Source: Planctomyces sp.
Lineage (GTDB): Bacteria > Planctomycetota > Planctomycetia > Planctomycetales > Planctomycetaceae
DNA length: 59,123 nucleotides
Direction of reading: 5' to 3'
Assembly (NCBI GenBank): GCA_005778225.1
Contig: SXPC01000102.1
Span: forward strand, 1-59,123
The position numbers and the translations under genes are program-made. Positions 41,630 through 50,900 of this stretch are shown piece after piece. The notes under the pieces are model-generated. The model searched no databases, was not told where the DNA came from, and worked only from the letters and a program-made list of their open reading frames with translations. Positions within the stretch are counted from its first letter, which is position 1. The number at the start of each line of letters is the position of its first letter.

Positions 41630-43332
41630 GTTGCTGTTTCAGTTGTATCCTGCAAGATGTACTTACCGCGGTAAAATGGAGACCAGACAAGGAACACTAC
41701 CGACGTTGCAAGCATACATCCTGCAAAGAACCAGTAGTAGTTCTGGCCTTCAACAATCATCGTTCCATTAATCATCGCATCACGGAAAAATTGATCGAGG
41801 AGATAAGTCAGAATCCCGCTAGCGATTGCAATGATGATCGTAAAGCCAACACGGATGGCGACTTTCAGGTTATCTGGAAGAAGATTTCTGGCGATCATGT
41901 AGCATGGGAACAGGAAGATCGTCGACATCGATGCAGTCAGGAAAATGACCCACAGAATGTCGAAAATTCCATACTCGATCACCTTATCGACACCCTCTTT
42001 GGCTGGACGAATTTGAGGGATCAAGCCATTGACCCAACCGGTAAAGAAGTTGCCCATGGCTGTCGACATCAGGTACAGCCCCTGGATGAAGGATTTCATT
42101 GTCTTGGGAGCCTGGGTGTAGGAGAATTCCAAGGTCGTGATCGACACCATGATCTCAGCAGCTGTCAGGATGATATATGCCCAGAGATGCCAGATGATGT
42201 GAGGATGCTGGCCTTGTTCGATCAGATGCTCAACATAGCCAGTGGTCACAAACGCCAGGACAGTCAGAAACAGTCCCGCGCCAATTTTGCGGAGAGAAGT
42301 CAGTGCGATGAAACGGTTGAGAAATGGATAAAGGCCGTACGCAAACGCCGGAATCATAATCATCACCAGCAGTGGGTTGATGGCCTGGATCTGTGACGAA
42401 AGTACTTCGATCACGCCTTGGTCGTTCGTCAAACCAGGAATATTAAAGCCAATATTGATGCCTCGGTTCATGTGTTCTGCCTGAAGAACCCATTCCGAAC
42501 CTGATTGATCGAACAACGCCCAGAACATCATGATCACGATGTACAGCGGGATCAGGTTGAGAATCGCCAGCATTCCATCCCGGCTGAATGTCTCTTTAAA
42601 GAAGCGTTCACCGGATGGCGGGATGTGGACATATTTATCACGCCCCATCCAGAACATGAACGTCGCAATCGCCATCAGAATACCGGGGATACCAAACGCC
42701 CAGCCTGAACCATACTTGGCGAGCAGGATTGGTGTCAGAAGTGTCGAGAAAAACGAGCCAAAGTTAATCGAGAAATAGAACCAGCTGTAGACCTTCGAGA
42801 CAAGATGTTTATTCTTTGTCCCGAACTGATCTCCGACGTGCGAGGAGACGCAGGGTTTGATCCCTCCCGATCCAACAGCGATCAGAATCAGCCCAACCCA
42901 GAGAAGAGTTCTGGGTTCGATACTTTGAGCAACCGGAGAGTCCATTAACGCCAGGACTCCGTGGCCCAGGCAGTAGACGATCGACAGGCCCATGATTGTC
43001 GGGTATTTACCAAACAGCCAGTCTGCCGCGACGGCACCAAAAATCGGCAGAAAGTAGACGGCCGTCACGAAGTAGTGGTACCACTCCTTGGCTTCCTCTT
43101 TGGGCATGAAGGCATCGGCACCCAGCGTATTCATCAGGTACTGCGTCATGAAAATGACGAGGATGGTTCTCATCCCATAGAAACTGAATCGCTCTGCCGC
43201 TTCGTTCCCAATGATGTATGGAATCCCGGGGGGCATTCCTTCCGTCTCATAGGGCTTGGTCGCGTATCCGTGACTGTCAGTCGGTGGAGAATGCGGATTT
43301 TCCATGGGCGAGTCAGGAGTCGTCTGCGACAT
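41626..43332 (-). CDS. POT/PTR2-family proton-dependent peptide transporter
   Basis: 568 residues. Motif 1 of the family, E-x-x-E-R-F-x-F/Y-Y-G, is present in IGNEAAERFSFYGMRTIL, followed by MTQYL. Further family segments are FGAVAADWLFGKYPTIMGLS, VGSGGIKPCVSSHVGDQFG (the second POT signature region) and MSITTLEFSYTQAPKTMKSF. About 12-14 TM helices are visible. Imports di- and tripeptides with protons across the inner membrane. The N-terminal 35 residues are Pro-rich and cytoplasmic. A second ATG at residue 10 is possible. The next gene on this strand overlaps its stop. Confidence 0.93.
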   Translation of the reverse strand: MSQTTPDSPMENPHSPPTDSHGYATKPYETEGMPPGIPYIIGNEAAERFSFYGMRTILVIFMTQYLMNTLGADAFMPKEEAKEWYHYFVTAVYFLPIFGAVAADWLFGKYPTIMGLSIVYCLGHGVLALMDSPVAQSIEPRTLLWVGLILIAVGSGGIKPCVSSHVGDQFGTKNKHLVSKVYSWFYFSINFGSFFSTLLTPILLAKYGSGWAFGIPGILMAIATFMFWMGRDKYVHIPPSGERFFKETFSRDGMLAILNLIPLYIVIMMFWALFDQSGSEWVLQAEHMNRGINIGFNIPGLTNDQGVIEVLSSQIQAINPLLVMIMIPAFAYGLYPFLNRFIALTSLRKIGAGLFLTVLAFVTTGYVEHLIEQGQHPHIIWHLWAYIILTAAEIMVSITTLEFSYTQAPKTMKSFIQGLYLMSTAMGNFFTGWVNGLIPQIRPAKEGVDKVIEYGIFDILWVIFLTASMSTIFLFPCYMIARNLLPDNLKVAIRVGFTIIIAIASGILTYLLDQFFRDAMINGTMIVEGQNYYWFFAGCMLATSVVFLVWSPFYRGKYILQDTTETAT

Positions 43333-43461
43333 GCGTATCTTTCAGCGTTTCTCGATCAACCAGGTCTGGCTGAGTTGGATTTCAGCGCCTGCATCGGAGG
43401 CACGATGCGAGTCGGAACCAAGCGTACCACGGACCGGCTCATTCCCAAAGTCAGAATTGCC

Positions 43462-43893
43462 TTACATGTCACCACGTCGTCGAAACGGATAAAACCAGAC
43501 ACCATAAGGCAGGAATCGAACCGTTAGCGGATCGGCAAACATCCTCGGATTTGCCAGCACCCAACTGTATTTTCCGATCAATAACTCTTCCGGAACACAG
43601 CTCGCGGTCGTATCCTCCGGTGTACATGGTCGACAGTCGACCAGTTCCACGTCCCCGACCAGTAGCCCGTAGGATAATTCGTCCAGTTTTAGGTCGAATT
43701 TCGAGACAGCACGTCGCGCAAACTCTTCTGTCGCAGGACGACGCGAACTGTAGATATAAATCCGCCCACGTACATTCGTCGGCTGACTACGAATTTCAAG
43801 TGTTTTGAAGCCGCGGAGAATTAGTTCCGCCCAGGGGTGTTTGACGCCGAGCGCGAGTTGATTCAGATCAATCTCACCGATGATACTATTCAT
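43462..43893 (-). CDS. ASCH-domain protein
   Basis: 143 residues. ALGVKHPWAELILRGFKTLE followed by IRSQPTNVRGRIYIYSS is the ASCH (PUA-like) fold with its K-x-x-E-x-R and N-x-R-G signature; LSYGLLVGDVELVD continues the beta barrel. ASCH domains bind RNA or modified nucleosides; some are hydrolases of N4-acetylcytidine, which needs a K-x-x-D/E arrangement like the Lys/Glu here, but activity cannot be claimed. Alone between convergent/divergent neighbours. Confidence 0.87.
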   Translation of the reverse strand: MNSIIGEIDLNQLALGVKHPWAELILRGFKTLEIRSQPTNVRGRIYIYSSRRPATEEFARRAVSKFDLKLDELSYGLLVGDVELVDCRPCTPEDTTASCVPEELLIGKYSWVLANPRMFADPLTVRFLPYGVWFYPFRRRGDM

Positions 43894-44027
43894 TCCTTCC
43901 GCTTCCCTTTCTTACTACTGATATCGGTGAAATAGGAATTGGTCTAGGTCGTCGAGGTAGATTGAATTAAAATGTTTGACCCTGCTGCAAGAAATTTGAA
44001 TACGTAACGTGTGCCCTCGCAAAGGAA

Positions 44028-45632
44028 ATGAGTCTGGTGGCGATTCGACGAGCCCAGTTCATTGCTCTACTTCTGCTTAGTTGCCTGCATGTCAGTCGCG
44101 ACCTTGCAGCTGCACCGCTCAAACAGACTCCGCGTAGTCAGTTGCTAAAAGGTGTCGAATCTCGGCACTCGGATTTGAAGACGATCTTCCAGGCTGATCT
44201 CGCGCGACTGTCTGACGAAGCAACCGCTCAGAATGTGACGGGGCTTGTCGAAGAGATTTTGCGTTTACAAGCGGTCTTAGCCTCCGTCGAGACTGTTTAT
44301 ACCCGGCCGCCTCGCGACGTAGAAGCCTCACTGCCGTTGACCATGCCCGAGCAGGAGCGTGCGCTGCGTGTGAAGTATCAAACGCTACGGAACGAATACT
44401 CAAAAGCTCTCTACAAACAGGCGGAAATGACCCTGAAGGGCAATCTCGCCAGCGTGTCTTACGTGATGCTTCTGGAGATTGTTCGTGTGTCTCCTGACCA
44501 TGCTGATGCACGTCGAATTCTCGGCTACGAACTCTATCGACAGAAATGGGTAACCCCTTTCGAACGCAGGATGATCGATGACAATCTCATTGATGATCCT
44601 CGCTTTGGATGGATTCACAAAGATGATGTTGACCGTTACCACAGCGGTGAACGTCGCTATGCTTCCAACATTCCGGGATTTGCAGGCAAAGGCAAATGGC
44701 TGGCTGAAGATCGCGATAACGAATTGCGGCGTGATTTTCGTTATGCCTGGGAAGTTCGCACTGCAAACTTCCTTGTAAAAACGAATCACTCACTGGAAAA
44801 GGGGGTCGAGATTTCGCGGGCCCTGGAAGACTTTCACGAGTACTTCCGCTTCCTTTTTGCCGGCTTTTACACCACGCCTCAGCAGATTCAGGCGCTGTTT
44901 CGCGGTGGTCAGAGTGGGCGCACGCTGCCGAGCAGTCAGCTTTACGTCGTGCACTATTATGCGAACAAAGATGAGTACGTCCGCACGCTGATCAACAAGA
45001 TTCCCATGGTGGCTCAGACCAACGGAATCTACATGCAGGACGATAAGATCGCCTATTTTTATCATGACCCCAACGATGCCAGCCTGGCACCGATGTATCA
45101 CGAAGCAACACACCAGCTGTTCTACGAAAGCCAGCAAAAACATCGAAAACCAGGCAATCTGGCGCACTTTTGGATCATCGAAGGGATCGCCTGTTACATG
45201 GAGTCCTTCGAGCGATCGACAGACGGGCAGTCGTTTTCAACGGGTAATCCGAATTATGTCCGGTTCGTCAACGCACGCCAGAATCTGGCTGTTCGTAATG
45301 TCTTTCTGCCCTTTGAAATGATGGACCAGATGGGGCAAAACGTCTATCAGCAGGCTACCCTGCCGGTCCTTCAACAGCGCTACAGCCAATCGACCGGCAT
45401 GGCGCATTTCTTCATGCACTATAACGAGGGCGAATACCGAGATGCCCTCGTCAATCACATTTCGCAGCTTTACAGCAGCATGCCTCGCGTTGCGGAGAAT
45501 CCAGACACGCTGGATCGCTTGACCGAGACGTCCTTTGGTGACCTCGACCAGGCTTATCGCAGCTATTGTCTGGAACTTGATCGACAACTGGCTCTCGACG
45601 AAGCAGTACCAAGACCGACTCACGCTCAATAG
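44028..45632 (+). CDS. DUF1570-type putative metallopeptidase, second copy
   Basis: 534 residues with a signal peptide (FIALLLLSCLHVSRDLAAAP). N-terminal helical region (about 30-150) with KTIFQADLARLSDEATAQNV, a middle part (WVTPFERRMIDDNLIDDPRF) and a C-terminal DUF1570 domain. HExxH occurs in PMYHEATHQLFYESQ and a downstream Glu in FWIIEGIACYMESFER, as in the paralogue at 20835-21938, but the overall order differs because this protein has a longer N-terminus. Peptidase function is inferred from the motif. The ATG has AAAGGA very close (2-3 nt), an unusually short spacing. Convergent with the AlkD-like gene (10 bp). Confidence 0.87.
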   Translation: MSLVAIRRAQFIALLLLSCLHVSRDLAAAPLKQTPRSQLLKGVESRHSDLKTIFQADLARLSDEATAQNVTGLVEEILRLQAVLASVETVYTRPPRDVEASLPLTMPEQERALRVKYQTLRNEYSKALYKQAEMTLKGNLASVSYVMLLEIVRVSPDHADARRILGYELYRQKWVTPFERRMIDDNLIDDPRFGWIHKDDVDRYHSGERRYASNIPGFAGKGKWLAEDRDNELRRDFRYAWEVRTANFLVKTNHSLEKGVEISRALEDFHEYFRFLFAGFYTTPQQIQALFRGGQSGRTLPSSQLYVVHYYANKDEYVRTLINKIPMVAQTNGIYMQDDKIAYFYHDPNDASLAPMYHEATHQLFYESQQKHRKPGNLAHFWIIEGIACYMESFERSTDGQSFSTGNPNYVRFVNARQNLAVRNVFLPFEMMDQMGQNVYQQATLPVLQQRYSQSTGMAHFFMHYNEGEYRDALVNHISQLYSSMPRVAENPDTLDRLTETSFGDLDQAYRSYCLELDRQLALDEAVPRPTHAQ

Positions 45633-45642
45633 CAAACCTGAC

Positions 45643-46350
45643 TCAGCATTTTGTTGAGGACTTTTTCTTTCCGATCCGCTTCATTGACTCGATCTTCGTC
45701 AGGCTCTCAACGGCATCGGGGACTTTGCAGGCGGTCTCTCCCATTTCCACGCGGATTTTTCCGATCGCTTTGGCGATTCGCAGTGTCTCGGGGAAGAGTT
45801 CTTTGATGCCTGCTCCCACGCTGGTGACGAACCCGTTCATCACATAGCGAACGCGATTGGCCTGCTGGTGAATTGATGTTTCGCATCGCGTCAGCAATTC
45901 TCGAATCTGTTCCAGATCAAGGACCTCGTCATCGCGGGTCATGACGACAAGACTGTAGGTACTCCAGCCACTCGACTGGATGTTGGGTGATTTGGAATCG
46001 ATCCATTTCATGGCGAGTTTGGTTGCGTCAGGATGTTCTGCCGCAACGAACGGGACTGCATATTCGCTGAGCATGTACCAGTCGGCGGTTTTCGCCCAGT
46101 CATTCAGCTGTTTGGTCGACATTAACTTGCCATCGCCTAGCAGGCTGGCGAGGTAGCGGGCGTCGGAATTTCCTGTGTCCCACAGCGACTGGACGAGTTC
46201 CTGTCGTCCTTTGAGCTGTTTGAGAATGACCTTGAGGTCAGCCACTTTGACCCCGTACATGTTTTCCGGGGCACCATGACGCCTGAAGGTTTTGACCGTC
46301 TGTTCGCTGCCCAATGATTTCAAACGATTCATGACATCTTCGAGCATCAT
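45643..46350 (-). CDS. DNA alkylation repair protein (AlkD-like, HEAT-like)
   Basis: 235 residues from the ATG ending at 46350 (a TTG codon before it is in frame, another ATG follows). The AlkD/AlkC-like superfamily is built of HEAT-like helical pairs; here GVKVADLKVILKQLKGRQEL, ARYLASLLGDGKLMSTKQLN, TADWYMLSEYAVPFV and WSTYSLVVMTRDDEVL show this architecture. Members remove N3- and N7-alkylated bases. The catalytic Asp/Trp pair cannot be placed with certainty. The gene lies 14 bp after the rpiA stop on the same strand. Confidence 0.82.
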   Translation of the reverse strand: MMLEDVMNRLKSLGSEQTVKTFRRHGAPENMYGVKVADLKVILKQLKGRQELVQSLWDTGNSDARYLASLLGDGKLMSTKQLNDWAKTADWYMLSEYAVPFVAAEHPDATKLAMKWIDSKSPNIQSSGWSTYSLVVMTRDDEVLDLEQIRELLTRCETSIHQQANRVRYVMNGFVTSVGAGIKELFPETLRIAKAIGKIRVEMGETACKVPDAVESLTKIESMKRIGKKKSSTKC

Positions 46351-46364
46351 CAATTCGACCAGTC

Positions 46365-47069
46365 TCAGGACGGCGTCATTTCAATGACATGATCTCCTTC
46401 GCCGAAGAGAATCATATCAGCCATCCCCAGGAACAGGCCGTGTTCGACAATCCCGGGAATGCTTTGAAGCTGGAGCGCCAGCTTTTCTGGATCATGCACA
46501 ACATCGATCTTCAAATCCAGAATAACATTGGCTTCGTCCGTCAATTTTGGCGTATGTCCATCATCTCGAACGCGGAGGACTGACGGATAGCCAAGCTGGT
46601 CGAGATACTCTTTGACCGGAACAACAGCCATCGGAACGACTTCCACGGGAACGGGAAATCCGCCCAGCGGGTCACGTCGTTTCGAGGAATCTGCGATGAT
46701 AATCAGCTTTTTCGAAGCAAACGCGACGATCTTTTCATGCAGCAAGGCCCCGCCGCCGCCTTTAATCAAACGGCACTGAGCATCGAAGCGATCTGCGCCA
46801 TCAATGGTCAGATCGACTTTCGGATGATGGGACAAGTCGCTGAGCCTGATTCCGCAGTGCTTGGCGATGCGGGCACTTTCTTTCGACGTCGCGACGCCGA
46901 TGATATCGAGTCCCTGCTCAACACGCTCGCCGAGCAATTCAATGGCGATGGCAGCTGTCGAGCCACTTCCCAGGCCGACGACCATGGCTTCGTCAATCAT
47001 TGAGACGGCAACCTTCGCTGCCAGAATCTTTTCGTGACGTTTCGAATCGTCGCTCACAGGAGGCCCCAC
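46365..47069 (-). CDS. rpiA: Ribose-5-phosphate isomerase A
   Basis: 234 residues, GTG start at 47069 (a GTG four codons later is an alternative). Catalyses ribose 5-phosphate to ribulose 5-phosphate in the pentose phosphate pathway. Motifs: VVGLGSGSTAAIAIELLGER, DLTIDGADRFDAQCRLIKGG with GGGALLHEKIVA, ADSSKRRDPLGGFPVPVEV and GLFLGMADMILFGE. All match the RpiA consensus including the catalytic Glu/Lys region, and length is normal. Upstream of the AlkD-like gene on the same strand. Confidence 0.97.
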   Translation of the reverse strand: MGPPVSDDSKRHEKILAAKVAVSMIDEAMVVGLGSGSTAAIAIELLGERVEQGLDIIGVATSKESARIAKHCGIRLSDLSHHPKVDLTIDGADRFDAQCRLIKGGGGALLHEKIVAFASKKLIIIADSSKRRDPLGGFPVPVEVVPMAVVPVKEYLDQLGYPSVLRVRDDGHTPKLTDEANVILDLKIDVVHDPEKLALQLQSIPGIVEHGLFLGMADMILFGEGDHVIEMTPS

Positions 47070-47341
47070 AGGTGTTTAGGTTAGTCAAAACTGGCTGCAT
47101 GACAGAATTTCAGCTGTCAGACCGTTATCGCAGAATTTCCCTGAGTTGGCGAGTGTGACTAGAATGGAAAGGTCTCTTTTTCCCGAGGACGACCATCGTA
47201 CGAACCGTCGTTCGCAATAACTTGATGTCAACAGCTGACTCCGAGCACCAGATTGCCTAGAATGAGGGGAAATTGTTGCAAGGAATTTAGTCGTTGCTCG
47301 TCTTCCCACACGTTTCTCATTCATTGTCTGGGGATTCTACG

Positions 47342-47968
47342 ATGAAATTATTCTCTTTGTTCGCTGCTGCCGCGTTTTTGATCCTGCCGGTTGCCAATGT
47401 TCTTCATGCTCAGGAAAAGCCGATGACTGACCCTAACCTCAAGCTTGCGACCTTCGGTAGTGGATGTTTCTGGTGTACCGAAGCCGTGTTCCAGAATCTG
47501 AAAGGGGTCAAGAAAGTTGTCTCCGGGTATTCTGGTGGTAATCCCAGCATGATTACGTACAAGGAAGTCTGCACTGGGCTGACCGGGCATGCGGAAGTGA
47601 TTCAGATCACGTACGACCCCAAAGAAATCAGCTTCGAAGAGTTGCTCGAAGTTTTCTGGAAAACGCATGATCCAACGACCCTCAACGCGCAGGGGCCAGA
47701 TCACGGCACCCAGTATCGCTCTGTAGTTTTCTACCACGATGAAGAGCAGGGCAAGATTGCGACCGAATACAAAAAACAATTGAACGATGACAAGGCCTTC
47801 CGCCGTCCCGTCGTGACGGAAATCACTGCCTTCAAAGAGTTCTTCCCGGCTGAGGCGTACCACCAGAATTATTTTAACGACAACCCGGAGCAGGGTTACT
47901 GCCGGGCGGTGATCGCGCCGAAAATTCAAAAGTTCAAAAAGCAGTTCGCTGAGAAGCTCGAGAAGTAA
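47342..47968 (+). CDS. msrA: Peptide methionine sulfoxide reductase A, exported
   Basis: 208 residues from ATG 47342 with a signal peptide (MKLFSLFAAAAFLILPVANVLHAQ); the longer frame from 47294 is less likely. Reduces methionine-S-sulfoxide. The catalytic motif GSGCFWCTEAVFQNLKGV carries the GCFW cysteine; also SGYSGGNPSMITYKEVCTG, GHAEVIQITYDPKEISFEEL and the DHGTQYRSVVFYHDEEQGK region. Export suggests repair of periplasmic proteins, for example Met-rich ones. An intrinsic terminator follows. Confidence 0.96.
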   Translation: MKLFSLFAAAAFLILPVANVLHAQEKPMTDPNLKLATFGSGCFWCTEAVFQNLKGVKKVVSGYSGGNPSMITYKEVCTGLTGHAEVIQITYDPKEISFEELLEVFWKTHDPTTLNAQGPDHGTQYRSVVFYHDEEQGKIATEYKKQLNDDKAFRRPVVTEITAFKEFFPAEAYHQNYFNDNPEQGYCRAVIAPKIQKFKKQFAEKLEK

Positions 47969-47992
47969 GCGTTCGGAACTTTCATACCAGAC

Positions 47993-48042
47993 AGACTGCA
48001 AACAGATGCGGGTTTCCCTCTTGTTTGCAGTCTTATTTTTTC
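47993..48042 (+). terminator. Intrinsic terminator after msrA
   Basis: 12-bp stem agactgcaaaca / tgtttgcagtct with a 17-nt loop, followed by tattttttc (T-run 48036-48041). It begins 25 bp after the msrA stop. Confidence 0.88.
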
Positions 48043-48124
48043 AGAAAAGAACCTATGCTCGGTTCTCGTGTCATTCGGACACCAATGACTCTCCCCGCGA
48101 CTTCACACGCCTAAATTGCCTTCC

Positions 48125-49345
48125 ATGACGACTCTGCAAGCTTCCATACCCTCGTCGGAAACCTCGGCACGTCCGCATCTCGGATTGTTGCCGATGTTTT
48201 TCATTGTCTTCATCAGTATGCAGTCGATTGCGGTCACGCTGCCGGCCCTACCGATTGAACTCAATCAGGTCCTCGGATTCAGCGACTGGGTGGTCGGGAT
48301 AACGATGGGGATTCAGGCGCTTGTGACGGTCGCGCTCAGGCATCGCGCGGGGTCTTACTGCGATACACGGGGCTCAAAAGAAGCTGTCTGTCTGGGGCTT
48401 TGGATCTCAGTCGTGTCTTCTCTGGTTTATCTCCTGGCGGCTGCTCCCATGTGGACCCGCGAGGTGATGCTGGCCTGGATTATTGTCAGTCGCGTTCTGC
48501 TGGGAATCGGAGAGGCTCTCTTTATTACCGGCGTAATGAGTTGGGGCATCAGCCGACTTGGTGTCCGCAAGACTGGTAAAGTGATGACCTGGCAGGGGAT
48601 CGCGCTGTATTCGTCCATGGGACTGGGCGCATCCCTGGGGTTGTTCCTTCAGAAGCATTATGGATTTGTGAGCGTTGCGATTGTCTCTTTGGTTGCCCCC
48701 TTGATTGCGCTGGCGATTGCGACTTCCACTCAGCGTGTCGCTGCTCTGGGTGGGCACCGGGCGTCGTTTCTGGAAGTCATCAACTTGATCTGGAAACCAG
48801 GCATGGTCTTGACGCTTGCGTCGGTCCCCTTTGCGACCATGAGCGCGTTCCTCTCGCTGTACTACGAGAACCGCGGCTGGACCGGAGATACGGTCACGTT
48901 GACAGCAGGCCCTGCGATGGCGGGGTTCGGAACGGGGTATGTTCTGGTTCGACTCCTCTTTGCTCACTTGCCGGACAAGTTCGGCGGTGTCGCGGTTGCG
49001 GTCGGATCTTTGGTGATCGAGGCTATTGGGCAGGTCATGCTGTGGTGGAGCCCAGATCCGCTTGTCGCGTTCATCGGTGCAACGCTGACTGGAATCGGCT
49101 TCTCCCTGATCTTCCCTTCGATGGGGGTCGAAGCAACACGACGTATTCGCAGTGAACAGCGGGGCCAGGCCGTCGGGAATTTCATCGCGTTCTTCGACAT
49201 CTCGCTGGGGGTGACTGCTCCCACGGTCGGAATCGCGATTTCGTACCTGGGATATGGTGCCTGCTTTTCACTCGGCAGCTTTGCGGTGATTCTGGCGTTA
49301 GCCCTAGTACCGACAATCACGGCGACGAAGGTTGTTGAGGCATAG
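48125..49345 (+). CDS. MFS transporter
   Basis: 406 residues from ATG 48125 (TTG at 48116 would add three). Twelve TM helices can be traced, starting GLLPMFFIVFISMQSIAVTL, with a charged loop RHRAGSYCDTRGSKEAV between helices 2 and 3 matching the MFS G-x-x-x-D-R/K-x-G-R/K-R/K signature loosely, and a symmetrical second half beginning LIWKPGMVLTLASVPFATMS. Resembles the YfcJ/arabinose-efflux type of exporters, but substrate cannot be named. Convergent with the DUF1569 gene with 1 bp between stops. Confidence 0.9.
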   Translation: MTTLQASIPSSETSARPHLGLLPMFFIVFISMQSIAVTLPALPIELNQVLGFSDWVVGITMGIQALVTVALRHRAGSYCDTRGSKEAVCLGLWISVVSSLVYLLAAAPMWTREVMLAWIIVSRVLLGIGEALFITGVMSWGISRLGVRKTGKVMTWQGIALYSSMGLGASLGLFLQKHYGFVSVAIVSLVAPLIALAIATSTQRVAALGGHRASFLEVINLIWKPGMVLTLASVPFATMSAFLSLYYENRGWTGDTVTLTAGPAMAGFGTGYVLVRLLFAHLPDKFGGVAVAVGSLVIEAIGQVMLWWSPDPLVAFIGATLTGIGFSLIFPSMGVEATRRIRSEQRGQAVGNFIAFFDISLGVTAPTVGIAISYLGYGACFSLGSFAVILALALVPTITATKVVEA

Positions 49346-49346
49346 C

Positions 49347-49814
49347 TCACACCTTCGGGATCAAAAATCCCAGGTGGTGTGCCGCATGGATCCACTGCAA
49401 CTGCTTCCAGTCTTCTAGCTCGATATCGCAGAGAATGTAAGGCGGCAATGGGCCTGGGAACGCGTCTGCTTCTTGAACCAAATTGAGATAGCGATCAATC
49501 AGTTCGGGCTGCTCGTCAACGACTTTTGTATCGGGCAGCAGGAATTTCGCCGTCATCCCGCCTGCTTTCATGCCGCGGTTCTTAAGAGCCGACCGAGTCA
49601 TTGGCTCGCCGAAGAGCTTCCGGAGGATCCACGGCATGCGTTTGCCCTTCGGACGCAGGCCGGCTTCGGTGGTTTTGCCGAGGTGATCGCAGATCTGGGA
49701 GAGATTCCACTTGCCGAGGCGGTCATAGCCTGAGGCTTTCAAACGCTCGACTTCTGCGATGACGTCGGAGCCATTTCTGAAATCTAACGTCCGTCGGGAA
49801 ACCGCGGCTGGCAT
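49347..49814 (-). CDS. DUF1569 protein (DinB-like four-helix fold)
   Basis: 155 residues. LDFRNGSDVIAEVERLKASG, KWNLSQICDHLGKTTEAGL with a histidine, and KQLQWIHAAHHLGFLIPK with HxxxHLGF at the end. DUF1569 is a DinB/YfiT-like four-helix bundle that in relatives binds a metal through three His; at least two fitting His are visible here. Function unknown. Third gene of the coaX group; its ATG follows the GTPase stop by 24 bp. Confidence 0.83.
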   Translation of the reverse strand: MPAAVSRRTLDFRNGSDVIAEVERLKASGYDRLGKWNLSQICDHLGKTTEAGLRPKGKRMPWILRKLFGEPMTRSALKNRGMKAGGMTAKFLLPDTKVVDEQPELIDRYLNLVQEADAFPGPLPPYILCDIELEDWKQLQWIHAAHHLGFLIPKV

Positions 49815-49838
49815 GTATTGTCTCCTTAGAGAATTCGC

Positions 49839-50900
49839 TCAATGTTGAAGGAATGACTTCAATTGGCTGACATGCGTCGGTGTCAGCGGGATGTATTGGG
49901 TGATGTCAGGATGAACCGGAAAGAGAGTTTCGGTGAGTCGAGATTGAAGTTCAGCGAGCCCTGTTCCAGTCTTCGCGGAAACCCTCACATCGATCGGCAA
50001 CTGCAAGTCTGTGGTTGAATGGGCGTCGTCGATTTTATTCAGGATGATGATTGCCTGGGGGTACTGGGTTTTGATCTGACGGGACGTTTCCCAATCAGGA
50101 TTCGCGGCGTCAATCACGATCAGGATGGCGTCCGCCTGCGTGAGACGTTGACGCGTTCGTGAGACCCCTTCTGCTTCAATTTCATCGTCCGCGACTCGAA
50201 TGCCTGCGGTATCTGATAACTCGATCGGATAGCCATTCATCGACACTGTGGAGGTAACAATATCGCGAGTCGTCCCGGCCTGCTCGTGAACAACGGCACG
50301 TTCGAAGCCGAGCAGGCCATTGATCAGGCTCGATTTTCCGACATTGGGTGGACCCGCAAGGACAACCCGTTGTTGGCGAAGTCGTCGTTGGCCGTAGTCG
50401 AACCAACTCAGTGATTCCTCGACGAGGGCTTTAGCATCGTCATGATGTCCGCTTGCCAACAAGTTTTTGACTGTCGTTTCAAGCTGAGTCCTGTTGTCTC
50501 GTTGCTGAAGGACGAAGATCGCCTGCGACTCTGTTGAGACGGCTGCCAGAAGTTGCTCCCAGCTTGGGCCTGCTTCCTGATTAGTGGCGTACGCATCCCA
50601 GCCGGACGTTTGCGAAACTCCGTGGGCTTTCAAATCGTCGATGATGCGTTTTTGTGGAGCAGGGCCGCCGTGGCAGTGGAGTTCGAAATGAGCCTCATCG
50701 ACTCGGCAAAGGACAATGTCTTCCTGTCCCCAGCGACCGTAAATGATGCGACCGACTTCCAGCGTGAGCAGATTCAACTCTGTACGCGACTGGAAGAGCT
50801 CGGCGTCGACCAGCAGCGACATCGGCGCACAGACTCGTAACGTCGCGACACCGCCAGTGCCGGGAGGCGTGAGGACTGAGATCGTCGCGAGCGTCGTCAT
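49839..50900 (-). CDS. Short MnmE-like GTPase
   Basis: 353 residues. The G domain is complete: G1 AGPPNVGKSSLINGL, G2 AGTTRDIV, G3 ELSDTAGIR, G4 IILNKIDD. The N-terminus (MTTLATISVLTPPGTGGVAT, AHFELHCHGGPAPQKRIIDD) shows a shrunken TrmE_N-like domain. Canonical MnmE is about 450 residues and ends in a C-x-G-K motif carrying the catalytic Cys; here the protein stops at THVSQLKSFLQH with neither. So it is a degenerate or specialised paralogue rather than the tRNA U34-modifying enzyme itself. The start overlaps the coaX stop by 4 nt. Confidence 0.82.
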   Translation of the reverse strand: MTTLATISVLTPPGTGGVATLRVCAPMSLLVDAELFQSRTELNLLTLEVGRIIYGRWGQEDIVLCRVDEAHFELHCHGGPAPQKRIIDDLKAHGVSQTSGWDAYATNQEAGPSWEQLLAAVSTESQAIFVLQQRDNRTQLETTVKNLLASGHHDDAKALVEESLSWFDYGQRRLRQQRVVLAGPPNVGKSSLINGLLGFERAVVHEQAGTTRDIVTSTVSMNGYPIELSDTAGIRVADDEIEAEGVSRTRQRLTQADAILIVIDAANPDWETSRQIKTQYPQAIIILNKIDDAHSTTDLQLPIDVRVSAKTGTGLAELQSRLTETLFPVHPDITQYIPLTPTHVSQLKSFLQH

